64,000 nucleotides of DNA, taken from assembly GCF_002968335.2 (NCBI RefSeq), contig NZ_CP134398.1, positions 3,100,001-3,164,000 on the forward strand, read 5' to 3'. Below are positions 17,837 through 26,900 of this stretch, piece by piece. This DNA is from Mycobacterium sp. ITM-2016-00316 (GTDB taxonomy: Bacteria > Actinomycetota > Actinomycetes > Mycobacteriales > Mycobacteriaceae). The translations under genes and the position numbers were made by a program. Below the pieces are notes generated by a model. It ran no database searches. It was given only the letters and a program-made list of their open reading frames with translations, and was not told the DNA's origin. Numbering within the stretch: position 1 is the stretch's first letter; each line of letters starts with the position of its first letter.

Positions 17837-18247
17837 CTACAGCGTTGCGGTGAGCGGTCCGGCAGATCGGCAGAACGTGACCGGCGGGCTACCGGCATTG
17901 GCGCAGCTGCGGCCGGTGGCCACATAGCTGGCCCCCGGGGTGTACGGGGCGAAGTTCACCCGCGCGGTTCCCGGCCCTTCGGCCTGCACACATACCGGTG
18001 CGACCGTGCTGCCCACAAGTTGTAGGCAGGCGACCTGCAGCTGCGGCGCGGCACGGTTGCAGGCCCCCGGCGACGCCGAGGCCGACACCATGGCGGTGCC
18101 GGACACGTCGATCACCTGCGGTGCCGTCAGCGTTGTGGCACAGCCCGGGTCTGCAGGTGCCGCGGCGGCCTGACCCGCGCCGCTCAGCGCAGCCACCATC
18201 AGAGCGGGTATCGCCAATCCGGACCACGGCACCGCGGAGACCACCAT
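17837..18247 (-). CDS. Exported hypothetical protein with Cys pairs
   Basis: 136 aa from ATG 18247. A signal peptide (LAIPALMVAALSGAGQAAAAP, cleavage about residue 29) precedes a small extracytoplasmic domain with several cysteines (PGCATTL, PGACNRAAP, VACLQLV, VCVQ, RSCANAG, TFCRSAG), compatible with disulphides. Family unknown. It is convergent with cyp124. Confidence 0.68.
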   Translation of the reverse strand: MVVSAVPWSGLAIPALMVAALSGAGQAAAAPADPGCATTLTAPQVIDVSGTAMVSASASPGACNRAAPQLQVACLQLVGSTVAPVCVQAEGPGTARVNFAPYTPGASYVATGRSCANAGSPPVTFCRSAGPLTATL

Positions 18248-18303
18248 GCCCGGAATCGTAGGGCACCGGTGCGCCGTCCATACCCGGCTGCGCAATTTCG
18301 GTG

Positions 18304-19410
18304 TCAGCGCCGGGCGAGCACGTCGAGCATGCCGGCAGCGGCGCGCGGCCAGGTGAACTGTTCGGCACGGCGGCGCGCGTCGATCCGGCGTTGCGTTTCG
18401 GGCCGGGCGACCACGGAGGTGACCGCCCGCGCGATGGCCGCCGGATCGTTGTCCGCGGTAGCACCGCTGTCGGCGGTGAGGATCTCGGCGAGCGCCGAGG
18501 TGCGCGACACCACCGCGGGCGTGCCACAGGCCAGTGCCTCCAACGCCGCCAGGCCGAAGGTCTCGTGCGGGCCCGGCGCCAGCGCGACATCGGCGGAGGC
18601 CAGGATGGCGGCTACCGTATCGCGGCACCCGATGAAACCGGTGAAATCCACGGGTAGCCCTGCCGCCTGACGTTCCAGCCGGGCCCGCAACGGCCCTTCA
18701 CCGACCACCACCAGACGCGCATCGATGCCCGAGTCACGCAGCGCGCCAACGGTGTCGATACTGCGGTGGGCGTGCTTCTCCACCGACAGCCTGCCGCAGT
18801 GCACCAGCAGAGTCTGGTCGGGTTGCGCCCAGCGGCTGCGCAACTGCGCGCTGCGGTGCCGCGGATGGAACTGATGGAGGTCGACGCCGAGGGGCACGGT
18901 GACGACATTGTCCGCACCGATCCGGTCGAACTCCTCGCGGGCAAATGCCGTCGTGCAGACCACCGCGTCGTAGTTGTGTGCGGTGCGGCGATTGGCGATG
19001 TCGGCGACCGCGCGCGCCGCGCCGGCCGGCAGGATCTGCCCGACCAGGCGGTCCAGCCGTTCGTGGGAGATCATCACCGTGGCCACGCCCCGCCGCCTGC
19101 CCCACGGGCCGAGCGAGCGCAGCGTGAGCCGGTCGGACACCTCCAGGGCGTCGGGCTCCAGCTCGGCCAGCAACGCGGTGACCGGGCCGGGCAGTACCGC
19201 GCGGTACCCACCGGTGAGCGGAATCAGCTTCGCGGGCAGCGACAGCCGGGTGACGCCCGTTTCCAAGGTGTGCCGCGCGGCCCGGTCACCGGGTACCACC
19301 AGGGTGACCTGGTGACCGGCCGCGGCATATTCCGCGCCGAGCCGGTCGATGGCGGTCCGCAGCCCCCCGGACCGCGGACCGTAGAAGTTCGCGACCTGCA
19401 CGACTCGCAT
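18304..19410 (-). CDS. GT4-family glycosyltransferase (mannosyltransferase-like)
   Basis: 368 aa from ATG 19410, GT-B fold. The N-terminal domain begins MRVVQVANFYGPRSGGLRTA with the acceptor Gly loop. The nucleotide-sugar domain carries LLVHCGRLSVEKHAHRSIDT and the E(x7)E region HETFGLAALEALACGTPAVV. It resembles actinobacterial GDP-mannose-dependent alpha-mannosyltransferases of lipoglycan synthesis (MgtA/PimB group); donor and acceptor are inferred from resemblance only. Confidence 0.83.
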   Translation of the reverse strand: MRVVQVANFYGPRSGGLRTAIDRLGAEYAAAGHQVTLVVPGDRAARHTLETGVTRLSLPAKLIPLTGGYRAVLPGPVTALLAELEPDALEVSDRLTLRSLGPWGRRRGVATVMISHERLDRLVGQILPAGAARAVADIANRRTAHNYDAVVCTTAFAREEFDRIGADNVVTVPLGVDLHQFHPRHRSAQLRSRWAQPDQTLLVHCGRLSVEKHAHRSIDTVGALRDSGIDARLVVVGEGPLRARLERQAAGLPVDFTGFIGCRDTVAAILASADVALAPGPHETFGLAALEALACGTPAVVSRTSALAEILTADSGATADNDPAAIARAVTSVVARPETQRRIDARRRAEQFTWPRAAAGMLDVLARR

Positions 19411-19538
19411 GTGCCCATCACAGCCGCCACCCATGTGCGCACGAACACGCCGGGCCTACCGGTGCGTTAACGCAGGGTGAATGTGCGCTATGCGGGTTCG
19501 CCCACGAGGTTCGGTGTCCACGCGCATACTTTGCGTCC

Positions 19539-20465
19539 ATGGCCGGATTACCGGGCCCCGGGGCATTGCGCGGCCGGGTTGCCGTCGTGGCCGGCGCCAC
19601 CCGAGGCGCCGGCCGGGGTATTGCTGCAGCATTGGGCGAGGCGGGGGCGACCGTCATCTGCACCGGCCGCAGCAGCGTGACAGGACGCGGCGGTTCGGAC
19701 TATGACCGCCCGGAAACCATCGAAGAGACTGCGGCACTGGTGAATACGCTTGGCGGCGTCGGAGTGGCGGTCCAGGTGGACCATCTGGTGCCCGATCAGG
19801 TTCGTGCGCTGGCAGACCGTATCCGCACCGACCACGGAACCATCGACATTCTGGTGAACGACATCTGGGGCGCGGAAGTGCTGAAGGGGCCGCCGGCGAC
19901 ATGGGGGCGGCCGATGTGGGAACACGACCTCGACGACGGGCTGCGCATCATCGATCTCGGCGTTCGCACGCACCTGATCACTTCACATTGCCTGCTCCCG
20001 CTGCTGGTCACCCGACCCGGGGGCCTGCTGGTCGAAATCACCGATGGCACAACGGAATACAATGCCGAGACGTTTCGGCTGTCGGTTTTCTACGATCTCG
20101 CCAAGATGGCCGTCAACCGGCTCGCCTTCAGCCACGGCCACGAACTGCGACAGGTCGGCGCCACCGCCGTCGCGGTCAGCCCAGGCTGGCTCCGCTCGGA
20201 AATGATGCTGGACAACTACGGGGTGACCGAGGACAACTGGCGCACCGCCCTACACGCCGGCCGTGACGACGGGTACCCGAGCGCGCCGCCGGGATTCGCC
20301 GAGTCCGAGACGCCGCGGTTCGTCGGACGAGGAGTCGCCGCGATGGCGGCCGATGAGATGCGCACGCGCTGGAATCAGCGGTCGGTCACCTCGGTGGAGC
20401 TGGCCAGGGAGTACGGGTTCACCGATATCGACGGCTACTGCCCGGACGGCTGGGGCACGGACTGA
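19539..20465 (+). CDS. SDR family oxidoreductase
   Basis: 308 aa, longer than most classical SDRs. The cofactor motif is GATRGAGRGIAAALGEAGAT, the NNAG equivalent is degenerate (ILVNDIWGAE), and the catalytic Tyr-Lys pair is FYDLAKMAVNRLAF. The arrangement fits the subgroup of long SDRs found in actinobacteria and eukaryotes (DHRS1-like). NAD(P)H-dependent reductase or dehydrogenase of unknown substrate. Convergent with the dienelactone hydrolase. Confidence 0.85.
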   Translation: MAGLPGPGALRGRVAVVAGATRGAGRGIAAALGEAGATVICTGRSSVTGRGGSDYDRPETIEETAALVNTLGGVGVAVQVDHLVPDQVRALADRIRTDHGTIDILVNDIWGAEVLKGPPATWGRPMWEHDLDDGLRIIDLGVRTHLITSHCLLPLLVTRPGGLLVEITDGTTEYNAETFRLSVFYDLAKMAVNRLAFSHGHELRQVGATAVAVSPGWLRSEMMLDNYGVTEDNWRTALHAGRDDGYPSAPPGFAESETPRFVGRGVAAMAADEMRTRWNQRSVTSVELAREYGFTDIDGYCPDGWGTD

Positions 20466-20471
20466 GCCCGG

Positions 20472-21374
20472 TCAGCCGACGTGCACGGACAGCCAATCCA
20501 GTGTCCGTCGCCAGGCGTCGGCGGCGGCGCCGGCGTCATATCGGTCACCGGTGTCGTTGAAGAACGCGTGATTGGCCCCGGGCTCGGTCACCAGTTCATG
20601 GACCAGCCCGGCCCGCTCCAGGGCGGCCCGGGCGACCGGCTCGGTGGCATTGACCCGCTGGTCGAGTTCACCGTAGAAACCGAGCACGGCGACGCCTTTC
20701 GATCCGGCGAAGTCGGGGTCGTCGGGGGTTGGCCCGTAGAAGGGGAAGGCCGCGGCCAATTCGGGAGTTCCCGCAGCCAACAGCCGCCACACCAGTCCGC
20801 CGCCCATACAGAAGCCGACGGCTGCGACCTCGGCCCCCGGCGTGCGTGCCGCGACCTCGCCGAGCCCGGATTTCAGGTCGGCGACCATGTCCTCGGGCAC
20901 GCGGTTGCCCAGTGCGGCGGTCGCCTCGGCGGGGTCGGCGAAGGTAGCGGTGCCCCCGTTCTCGGAGAGCAGGTCGATCGCGAGGCTCGAGTAGCCGACG
21001 CCGGCGAGCCGGCCGGCCACCGAGCGAACCCAGTCGTTGAGGCCCTTGTTCTCGTGGATCACCAGAATGGCGCCCTTGGGTTCGGCCGCCTGCGCCCACG
21101 CGCCCTGCAGTTCACCCTTCGGGCCGGCCCAGCTGATCGCGGTGGTCTCCAACGCGGTGTCCATCCCGGGTGGCGCCGCCGCCGGGGTGGCCGTCTCGGT
21201 CGATGACGGTGCCGGTTGGGCGGGCTTCGATCCGCAGGCCGCGATCAGCGCGGTCGCCGCGGACGCGCCCACACCCAGCAACGCGAGTCGACGCATCGCT
21301 TCGCGCCGGGACAGCAGCCCATCCACATGGTCGGTCGCGATCTCTTCGGCGATATAGCGCTGCAAGGGAGTCAC
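20472..21374 (-). CDS. Dienelactone hydrolase family lipoprotein
   Basis: 300 aa alpha/beta hydrolase. A twin-arginine-like stretch (SRREAMRRLALLGVGASAAT) leads into a lipobox-like LIAAC, so it is probably a Tat-exported lipoprotein. Catalytic residues of the dienelactone hydrolase family are visible: Glu in VIHENKGLNDWVRS, Cys in GFCMGGG, and His in GANHAFFND. The natural substrate is unknown; related proteins are annotated carboxymethylenebutenolidase without proof. Confidence 0.87.
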   Translation of the reverse strand: MTPLQRYIAEEIATDHVDGLLSRREAMRRLALLGVGASAATALIAACGSKPAQPAPSSTETATPAAAPPGMDTALETTAISWAGPKGELQGAWAQAAEPKGAILVIHENKGLNDWVRSVAGRLAGVGYSSLAIDLLSENGGTATFADPAEATAALGNRVPEDMVADLKSGLGEVAARTPGAEVAAVGFCMGGGLVWRLLAAGTPELAAAFPFYGPTPDDPDFAGSKGVAVLGFYGELDQRVNATEPVARAALERAGLVHELVTEPGANHAFFNDTGDRYDAGAAADAWRRTLDWLSVHVG

Positions 21375-21468
21375 GGGTCCGATTATGCGCCGACCCCAGT
21401 AGACACCTTTTGGAATCTGTTCACGATTTTCGTTGACACCCGCTCGACCGCACTGCTCTGATGTCTGG

Positions 21469-23256
21469 GTGACCTACGACACAATCATCCGCGGGGGCCG
21501 CTGGTTCGACGGGACGGGCGCGCCGTCGGCGGTCCGCAACATCGGCATCCGGGACGGCCAGGTCGCCACGATCAGCGCTGAACCCCTGGACGAAACCGGG
21601 TGTCCCCAGATCCTCGACGCCTCCGGGAAATGGGTGCTGCCCGGCATGCTCGACATCCACACCCACTACGACATCGAGGTGCTCGGCCTGCCGTCACTGC
21701 CCGAATCACTGCGCCACGGCGTCACCACCGTGATGCTCGGCTCGTGCTCGCTGTCGACGGTGCACGTCGGTGCCGCCGATGCGGGCGATCTCTTCGGCCG
21801 GGTGGAGGCCATCCCCCGCGAGTTCGTCATCGACACCGTCGAGAAGAACAAGACGTGGAGCGGGGCCGAGCAATATGTCGAGGCACTGGAGTCGCTGCCG
21901 CTGGGCCCCAACCTCGCCGCCTTCATCGGCCACTCCGATATGCGCACCGCGGTGATGGGATTGGACCGCGCCACCCGCAGACGGCACCGCCCCACCCGGG
22001 GCGAGCAGGCTCGGATGGAAGCCATGCTCACCGAGGCGCTCGACGCCGGCTTCGTCGGACTGTCCTCACAACAACTGCTTTTCGACAAAATCGACGGAGA
22101 CATCTGCCGATCACGGACGCTGCCGTCGACCTACGCCGGGCCACGCGAGTTACGACGGCTGAAGTCCTTGCTGCGCCGCGCCGGCCGGGTGTTGCAGTCC
22201 GGACCGGATATCCAGAATCCACTCAACCTGGCGTCGCAGCTGGCCCAGTCGCTGGGTGTGTTCCGCAATCCCCTCAAGACCAGCCTGCTGTCCGCGGCGG
22301 ATATCAAGGCCAATCCGCATGCCATCAAGCTGCTCGGCCCGCTCGCGCGAGTCATCAACGGCCTGGGCGGCAACTTCCGCTGGCAACACCTGCCGGTCCC
22401 GTTCGAGGTCTACGCCGACGGTATCGACCTGGTGGTATTCGAGGAATTCGGCGCCGGCGCCGCCGCCCTGCACCTGCGCGACGAAGTGGAACGCAACGAT
22501 CTGCTGCGCGATGAGCTGTACCGCAGGCAGTTCCGCAAAGACTACGAGAACCGCTTCGGCGTCCGGGTGTGGCAGCGCGACTTCCACGATGCCGAGATCG
22601 TGGACTGCCCGGACAGCTCCGTCATCGGCCACTCCTTCGGCCAGGTCGGTCTGGACCGCGGCGTGCACCCGGTGGACGCCTTCCTGGACCTGGTGTGCGA
22701 GCACGGACGCGCGCTGCGCTGGCGTACCACCATCTCCAATCACCGGCCCGACGTGCTGAAGAAGCTGGCCCGCGAACCCGGGATCCAGCTCGGCTTCTCC
22801 GATGCCGGGGCGCACCTGCGGAACATGGCGTTCTACAACATGGGCCTGCGGCTGCTCAAGCACGTGCGCGACGCCGAGAATGCCGGTACGCCGTTCATGA
22901 CGATCGAACGGGCCGTCCATCGGCTCACCGGCGAGCTGGCCGACTGGTACCGGCTCGACGCCGGGCACCTGCGCATCGGAGACCGCGCCGATGTCGTCAT
23001 CGTCGATCCCACCCGCCTCGACGCCTCCCTGGAGGCCTACGCCGAACACACCGTCGACTGCTACGGCGGGCTGTCCCGAATGGTCAACCGCAACGATGAC
23101 ACCGTCAATGCCGTCCTGGTGGGTGGTCGCGCGGTGTTCCTCGATGGCCGGCCGACCGAGCTACTCGGCACGCAGCGCACCGGGCGGTTCCTACGGGCAG
23201 CGCACCGCTCCCCCGCACTGCCCACCGACAAGAACGAATTGGCCCGTGTCAGCTGA
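21469..23256 (+). CDS. D-aminoacylase-type amidohydrolase
   Basis: 595 aa from GTG 21469. Metal-binding motif HTHYD lies in MLDIHTHYDIEVLG. Other metal-site segments are VMLGSCSLS, FIGHSDMRTAVMG and GFSDAGAHLRNMAFYN. The family hydrolyses N-acyl-D-amino acids or related amides. The next gene starts inside its last codons (11-bp overlap), so it forms an operon with the SnoaL-like protein and P450 downstream. TTG 21433 is an in-frame alternative start without a good ribosome site. Confidence 0.85.
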   Translation: MTYDTIIRGGRWFDGTGAPSAVRNIGIRDGQVATISAEPLDETGCPQILDASGKWVLPGMLDIHTHYDIEVLGLPSLPESLRHGVTTVMLGSCSLSTVHVGAADAGDLFGRVEAIPREFVIDTVEKNKTWSGAEQYVEALESLPLGPNLAAFIGHSDMRTAVMGLDRATRRRHRPTRGEQARMEAMLTEALDAGFVGLSSQQLLFDKIDGDICRSRTLPSTYAGPRELRRLKSLLRRAGRVLQSGPDIQNPLNLASQLAQSLGVFRNPLKTSLLSAADIKANPHAIKLLGPLARVINGLGGNFRWQHLPVPFEVYADGIDLVVFEEFGAGAAALHLRDEVERNDLLRDELYRRQFRKDYENRFGVRVWQRDFHDAEIVDCPDSSVIGHSFGQVGLDRGVHPVDAFLDLVCEHGRALRWRTTISNHRPDVLKKLAREPGIQLGFSDAGAHLRNMAFYNMGLRLLKHVRDAENAGTPFMTIERAVHRLTGELADWYRLDAGHLRIGDRADVVIVDPTRLDASLEAYAEHTVDCYGGLSRMVNRNDDTVNAVLVGGRAVFLDGRPTELLGTQRTGRFLRAAHRSPALPTDKNELARVS

Positions 23257-23689
23257 ACTCACCGTCCTGGGCATGTGGCGGGCACTGTCGGCGCGCGATT
23301 GGGATCAGGTGCAGACGTACCTCGCGCCGGACTGCATCTACGCCGATATGCCGGTGGGCCCGGCCGCCGCGGCCCGCGGACCCGAGGACATCGTCAAACG
23401 CCTCAAGATCGGGCTGGAAGTCCTTGCCGGCTACGAGAACCACGACGGGTTGCTGGTCGCCGACGGACCCAACGTCATGTACGAGCACTCCGAAACCTGG
23501 ACGTGGCCGACCGGTGAGGTCGCACAGTTGCGCTTCGTCACGGTGCACAAGGTCGTCGACGACAGGATCACCATCTGGAAGGACTACTGGGACATGAGTG
23601 CGCTGGCCAATTTCGCGCCGCCGAACTGGCTGGACGATTTCGCCACCGCCGACATGTCCTGGGTCTACGACGCGACCGATCTGCTCTGA
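23246..23689 (+). CDS. SnoaL/limonene-epoxide-hydrolase-like protein
   Basis: 147 aa from GTG 23246, NTF2-like cone fold. WRALSARDWDQVQTYLAPDC, YADMPVGPAAAARGPEDIVK, HSETWTWPTGEVAQLRFV and ITIWKDYWDM follow the limonene-1,2-epoxide hydrolase/SnoaL pattern. The family includes epoxide hydrolases, ketosteroid isomerases and cyclases. Its place between an amidohydrolase and a P450 would suit hydrolysis of an epoxide made by the P450, but that is inference. Confidence 0.8.
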   Translation: MSAELTVLGMWRALSARDWDQVQTYLAPDCIYADMPVGPAAAARGPEDIVKRLKIGLEVLAGYENHDGLLVADGPNVMYEHSETWTWPTGEVAQLRFVTVHKVVDDRITIWKDYWDMSALANFAPPNWLDDFATADMSWVYDATDLL

Positions 23690-23720
23690 GGACCGCGGTC
23701 CGCGCCATAGACTCCTACAG

Positions 23721-25076
23721 GTGACCGAGACCGCGTTACCGCCCGGGCCACCGCTGCCGCCGGGCGTCCAGGCCGGGCTGATGACGAAGTTCTGGCCCCG
23801 GTTCGTCTCGGCCTGCCATCGCCGCTACGGGGATGTGTTCACGCTGCGGGTCGCCTCCATGGGCACCCTGATCTATCTGGCCCGACCCGATGACATCAAG
23901 ACCGTCTTCGGCGGCGATCCCGCGGTCTACCATGCGGGCGAAGCCAATTCGATGCTGGCGGGGCTGTTGGGATCCAGCTCGGTGCTGGTCGTCGATGATG
24001 AAGAGCACCGCGATCGCAGGCGGCTGATGCTGGCGCCCTTTCGCCGGGAGGCGGTGGCCCGCCAGACCGGGCTGATCGCCCGGATCGCGGCGGACAACAT
24101 CGCGGGCTGGCCGGTCGGCCGTCCGTTCGCGGTGGCCCCGAAGATGTCCGAGATCACGCTCGAGGTGATCCTGCGGACCGTCATCGGGGCCACTGACGAA
24201 CACCGGCTGGCCCAGTTGCGCGCCATCATGCCGAAACTGCTCAGCATCGGCGTGTGGGAGTACCTGGCGATCAACACACCCGGTCTTCAGCGCCTCGCGC
24301 CGTGGCGCCCGTTCCGGGACCGCTTACGCGAGGCCGACCGCCTGCTCTACGCCGAGATCGCCGAACGCCGGGCCGATCCCGATCTGAACGCCCGGACCGA
24401 CGCGCTGGCGATGATGATCCGCACCGGCGACATGACCGACACCCAACTCCGCGATCAACTGATGACCCTGCTCGTCGCCGGTCACGACACCACCGCGACC
24501 TCACTGTCGTGGGCGCTGGAACGATTGACCCGGCACCCGGCGGTGCTGGCGAAGGCCGTGCACGCGGCACGCACCGGCGCCGACGAATACCTCGACGCCG
24601 TGTGCAAGGAGGTGCTGCGGATCCGGCCGGTGGTGTTCGATATCGGTCGCATCCTGACCGAGCCGACGGACGTCGCCGGGTACCGGCTGCCCGCCGGTGT
24701 GATGGTGGCACCGGGAATCGGACTGGTCCACCGCGACGCCGGGCAGTACCCGGATCCCGACCGGTTCGACCCGGACCGCATGCTCGGCGCCGGCCTGGGC
24801 CCGACGACATGGCTGCCCTTCGGCGGCGGCAATCGCCGGTGCCTCGGCGCGAACTTCGCCCTGGTGGAGATGGCGGTGGTGTTGGGTGAGGTGCTGCGCC
24901 ACGTCGATCTGCACACCAGTACCGCTCGCGCCGAGCGGCCACGGGTCAAGGGCGTCATCCTGATTCCGCACCGGGGCGCCAGGATCCGCGCCCGGGCGGT
25001 CGACACCCTCGCGGGCGCGACATGCCCGGCCCATCCGTCCGGCGACGTTCGAACCGAACTGACCTCGGGTACGTGA
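23721..25076 (+). CDS. Cytochrome P450 (CYP135/CYP138-like)
   Basis: 451 aa from GTG 23721. Unlike CYP125 and CYP124 it opens with a Pro-rich hinge (ALPPGPPLPPGVQAG), and its I-helix is LLVAGHDTTATSLSWALERL, its ExxR CKEVLRIRP, and its haem loop WLPFGGGNRRCLGANFALVE. This is the eukaryote-like group represented in M. tuberculosis by CYP135, CYP136 and CYP138. Substrate unknown. It is 31 bp after the SnoaL-like gene, with GGACCGCGGTCC between them. Confidence 0.87.
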   Translation: MTETALPPGPPLPPGVQAGLMTKFWPRFVSACHRRYGDVFTLRVASMGTLIYLARPDDIKTVFGGDPAVYHAGEANSMLAGLLGSSSVLVVDDEEHRDRRRLMLAPFRREAVARQTGLIARIAADNIAGWPVGRPFAVAPKMSEITLEVILRTVIGATDEHRLAQLRAIMPKLLSIGVWEYLAINTPGLQRLAPWRPFRDRLREADRLLYAEIAERRADPDLNARTDALAMMIRTGDMTDTQLRDQLMTLLVAGHDTTATSLSWALERLTRHPAVLAKAVHAARTGADEYLDAVCKEVLRIRPVVFDIGRILTEPTDVAGYRLPAGVMVAPGIGLVHRDAGQYPDPDRFDPDRMLGAGLGPTTWLPFGGGNRRCLGANFALVEMAVVLGEVLRHVDLHTSTARAERPRVKGVILIPHRGARIRARAVDTLAGATCPAHPSGDVRTELTSGT

Positions 25077-25134
25077 TACCCGCTGAGGCCCGCAGCATTC
25101 CGCCGTGGACCCGTTGATCCCACCGGAGGTCCCC

Positions 25135-25641
25135 GTGACATTCCCGTTCTCCCGGCGCCTGCGTGCGCTCGCCGTCTGTCTGCTGGCCTCGGGCCTGATG
25201 CTCGGCATTGCGGGCGCACCGACCGCGATGGCCGATGACCGCCTCCAATTCACCGGCACCACCTTGTCGGGCGCTGCGTTCGACGGCGCGAGCTTGCAGG
25301 GCAAGCCCGCGGTGCTGTGGTTCTGGACGCCGTGGTGCCCGTTCTGCAATCAGGAGGCACCCACCGTCAGCAAGGTGACGGCGGCGAACCCTGAGGTGAC
25401 CTTCGTCGGGATCGCGGCGCGCTCCGACGTCGCGGCCATGCAGCAATTCGCGTCGCGCTACAAGCTTGGCTTCACCAACCTCAACGACGCCGACGGATCC
25501 CTGTGGGCGACGTTCAACGTGCCCTGGCAGCCGGCCTATCTGTTCGTCGAAGCGGACGGCACCTCGAGCTTCGTGAACAATCCGACCTCGGCCATGTCGG
25601 AACAGGATCTGTCGGCCCGGGTCAGCGCGCTCACCGCCTAG
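25135..25641 (+). CDS. Exported thioredoxin-like protein, DsbE/Mpt53-like
   Basis: 168 aa. GTG 25135 is chosen for the GGAGG at 25125-25129. A signal peptide (LAVCLLASGLMLGIAGAPTAMA) precedes a thioredoxin fold with WFWTPWCPFCNQEAP (CxxC) and the cis-Pro segment NVPWQPAYLFV. In mycobacteria the secreted Mpt53/DsbE protein oxidises cysteines in exported proteins. The gene abuts a CcdA-like membrane protein with no spacer, the same pairing as Rv2878c-Rv2877c. Confidence 0.85.
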   Translation: MTFPFSRRLRALAVCLLASGLMLGIAGAPTAMADDRLQFTGTTLSGAAFDGASLQGKPAVLWFWTPWCPFCNQEAPTVSKVTAANPEVTFVGIAARSDVAAMQQFASRYKLGFTNLNDADGSLWATFNVPWQPAYLFVEADGTSSFVNNPTSAMSEQDLSARVSALTA

Positions 25642-26508
25642 ATGGACGACGATCTGCTCGGTCTGGCGTTCGCGGCCGGGTTGATCGCGGCGGTCAATCC
25701 GTGCGGATTCGCCATGCTCCCCGGCTATCTCGGCCTTGTCATCCGGACCGATGTGGGCCCCGGACGAGCGGTGGGGCGAGCCGTGCTCGCCACCGCGGCC
25801 ATGACGGCCGGGGTGCTGGTGGTGTTCGCCGGGTTCGGGGCGCTGACGGTGTCCGTGGCCTCGACGGTGCAGCAGTATGTGCCGTTCGCCACCGTGCTGA
25901 TCGGCGTTGCCCTGGTGGTTCTCGGCGGGTGGTTGCTGGCCGGGAAATCGGCGGCCGTGCCCGTGCGACCCGGTTCGCGGTGGGCGCCGACCGCGCGCAT
26001 CGGATCCATGCTCGGGTACGGGGTGGGGTTCGCGCTGGCCTCGCTGTCCTGCACGGTAGGACCGTTCCTGGCGGTGACCGCCAGTGCGGCCCGCACCGCG
26101 TCATGGCGCGACAGCGTGCTGGTGTACCTGGCGTACGCGGGCGGCTTCGCGGTGATCGTGGGGGCGCTGGCGGTGTCCACCGCGCTCGCCAGCTCCGCGC
26201 TACTCGACCGGGTCCGACGAATCCTGCCGTACGTCAACAGGATCAGCGGAGCGCTGCTCATCCTGGTTGGCGCGTACGTGGCGTACTACGGCGTCTACGA
26301 GATCCGGCTGTTCCATGCCTCCGGCAACCCCGCGGACCCGGTGGTCGGCGCGGCCGGCCGCGTGCAGGGCGCGCTGGCCGGCTGGGTGCACGACCATGGT
26401 GGATGGCCGTGGCTGGCAGTGCTTTTGGTGGTGCCGGCGATCATGGTCGCGTTCGGATTCAGCCGGCGAGCAGCACGGTCCCGGCGACGACCAGCGACCC
26501 CACCTTGA
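25642..26508 (+). CDS. CcdA/DsbD-like membrane thiol transporter
   Basis: 288 aa with six or seven helices. AAVNPCGFAMLPGYLGL contains the first conserved Cys and SLSCTVGPFLAVTASA the second, the two redox cysteines of the CcdA family that pass electrons across the membrane. Its start codon directly follows the DsbE-like stop, so the two are co-expressed and probably partner in extracytoplasmic thiol exchange. The tail overlaps the convergent membrane protein by 50 bp. Confidence 0.87.
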   Translation: MDDDLLGLAFAAGLIAAVNPCGFAMLPGYLGLVIRTDVGPGRAVGRAVLATAAMTAGVLVVFAGFGALTVSVASTVQQYVPFATVLIGVALVVLGGWLLAGKSAAVPVRPGSRWAPTARIGSMLGYGVGFALASLSCTVGPFLAVTASAARTASWRDSVLVYLAYAGGFAVIVGALAVSTALASSALLDRVRRILPYVNRISGALLILVGAYVAYYGVYEIRLFHASGNPADPVVGAAGRVQGALAGWVHDHGGWPWLAVLLVVPAIMVAFGFSRRAARSRRRPATPP

Positions 26509-26896
26509 CCAACTCGAGGGCGACATAGACATAGTGCGCCCGGGACCGAGGGAGCTGCGGGGCCTCCGGTCCGGCGGCCAGCACGGCATCGGAGCGTTTG
26601 GCCAACTGCGGCCGTACGCCCATCAGTTGGGCGGCCAGCGCGATCACCGCGATGGTGACCGCGATCAGTTCCAGCCCCGATGCGCCCGTCAGCAGCAGCG
26701 CAATCATGATGGACACGGCCAGAACCACTTCGGCGCCGTTGAGCGCGCGGAAAACCAGTCGGCCGATCCCGAGCCCGATCTGTAAGGTCACACCGGGCGC
26801 CCGGAATTTCAGCGGCGCCTCGATGAACGAGATCGCAAGCACCATGCCCAGCCAGACAAATGTCAGGGCTGCCGCGATTCCCGCCGCCAGTGTCAT
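26459..26896 (-). CDS. Small integral membrane protein
   Basis: 145 aa with four hydrophobic segments (about residues 3-24, 44-68, 74-92 and 125-143) and few charges. The MTLAAGIAAALTFVWLGMVL opening and FIEAPLKFRAPGVTLQIGLG loop recall small actinobacterial membrane proteins of unknown role. It begins 4 bp before the amidohydrolase stop region, so it probably ends that leftward transcript. Confidence 0.6.
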   Translation of the reverse strand: MTLAAGIAAALTFVWLGMVLAISFIEAPLKFRAPGVTLQIGLGIGRLVFRALNGAEVVLAVSIMIALLLTGASGLELIAVTIAVIALAAQLMGVRPQLAKRSDAVLAAGPEAPQLPRSRAHYVYVALELVKVGSLVVAGTVLLAG

Positions 26897-26900
26897 CGAG

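Noticed and set aside
23690..23701. 12-bp palindrome GGACCGCGGTCC
   Set aside because: Short, GC-rich and starting inside a stop codon context; without a T run or regulator it is not distinguishable from chance.
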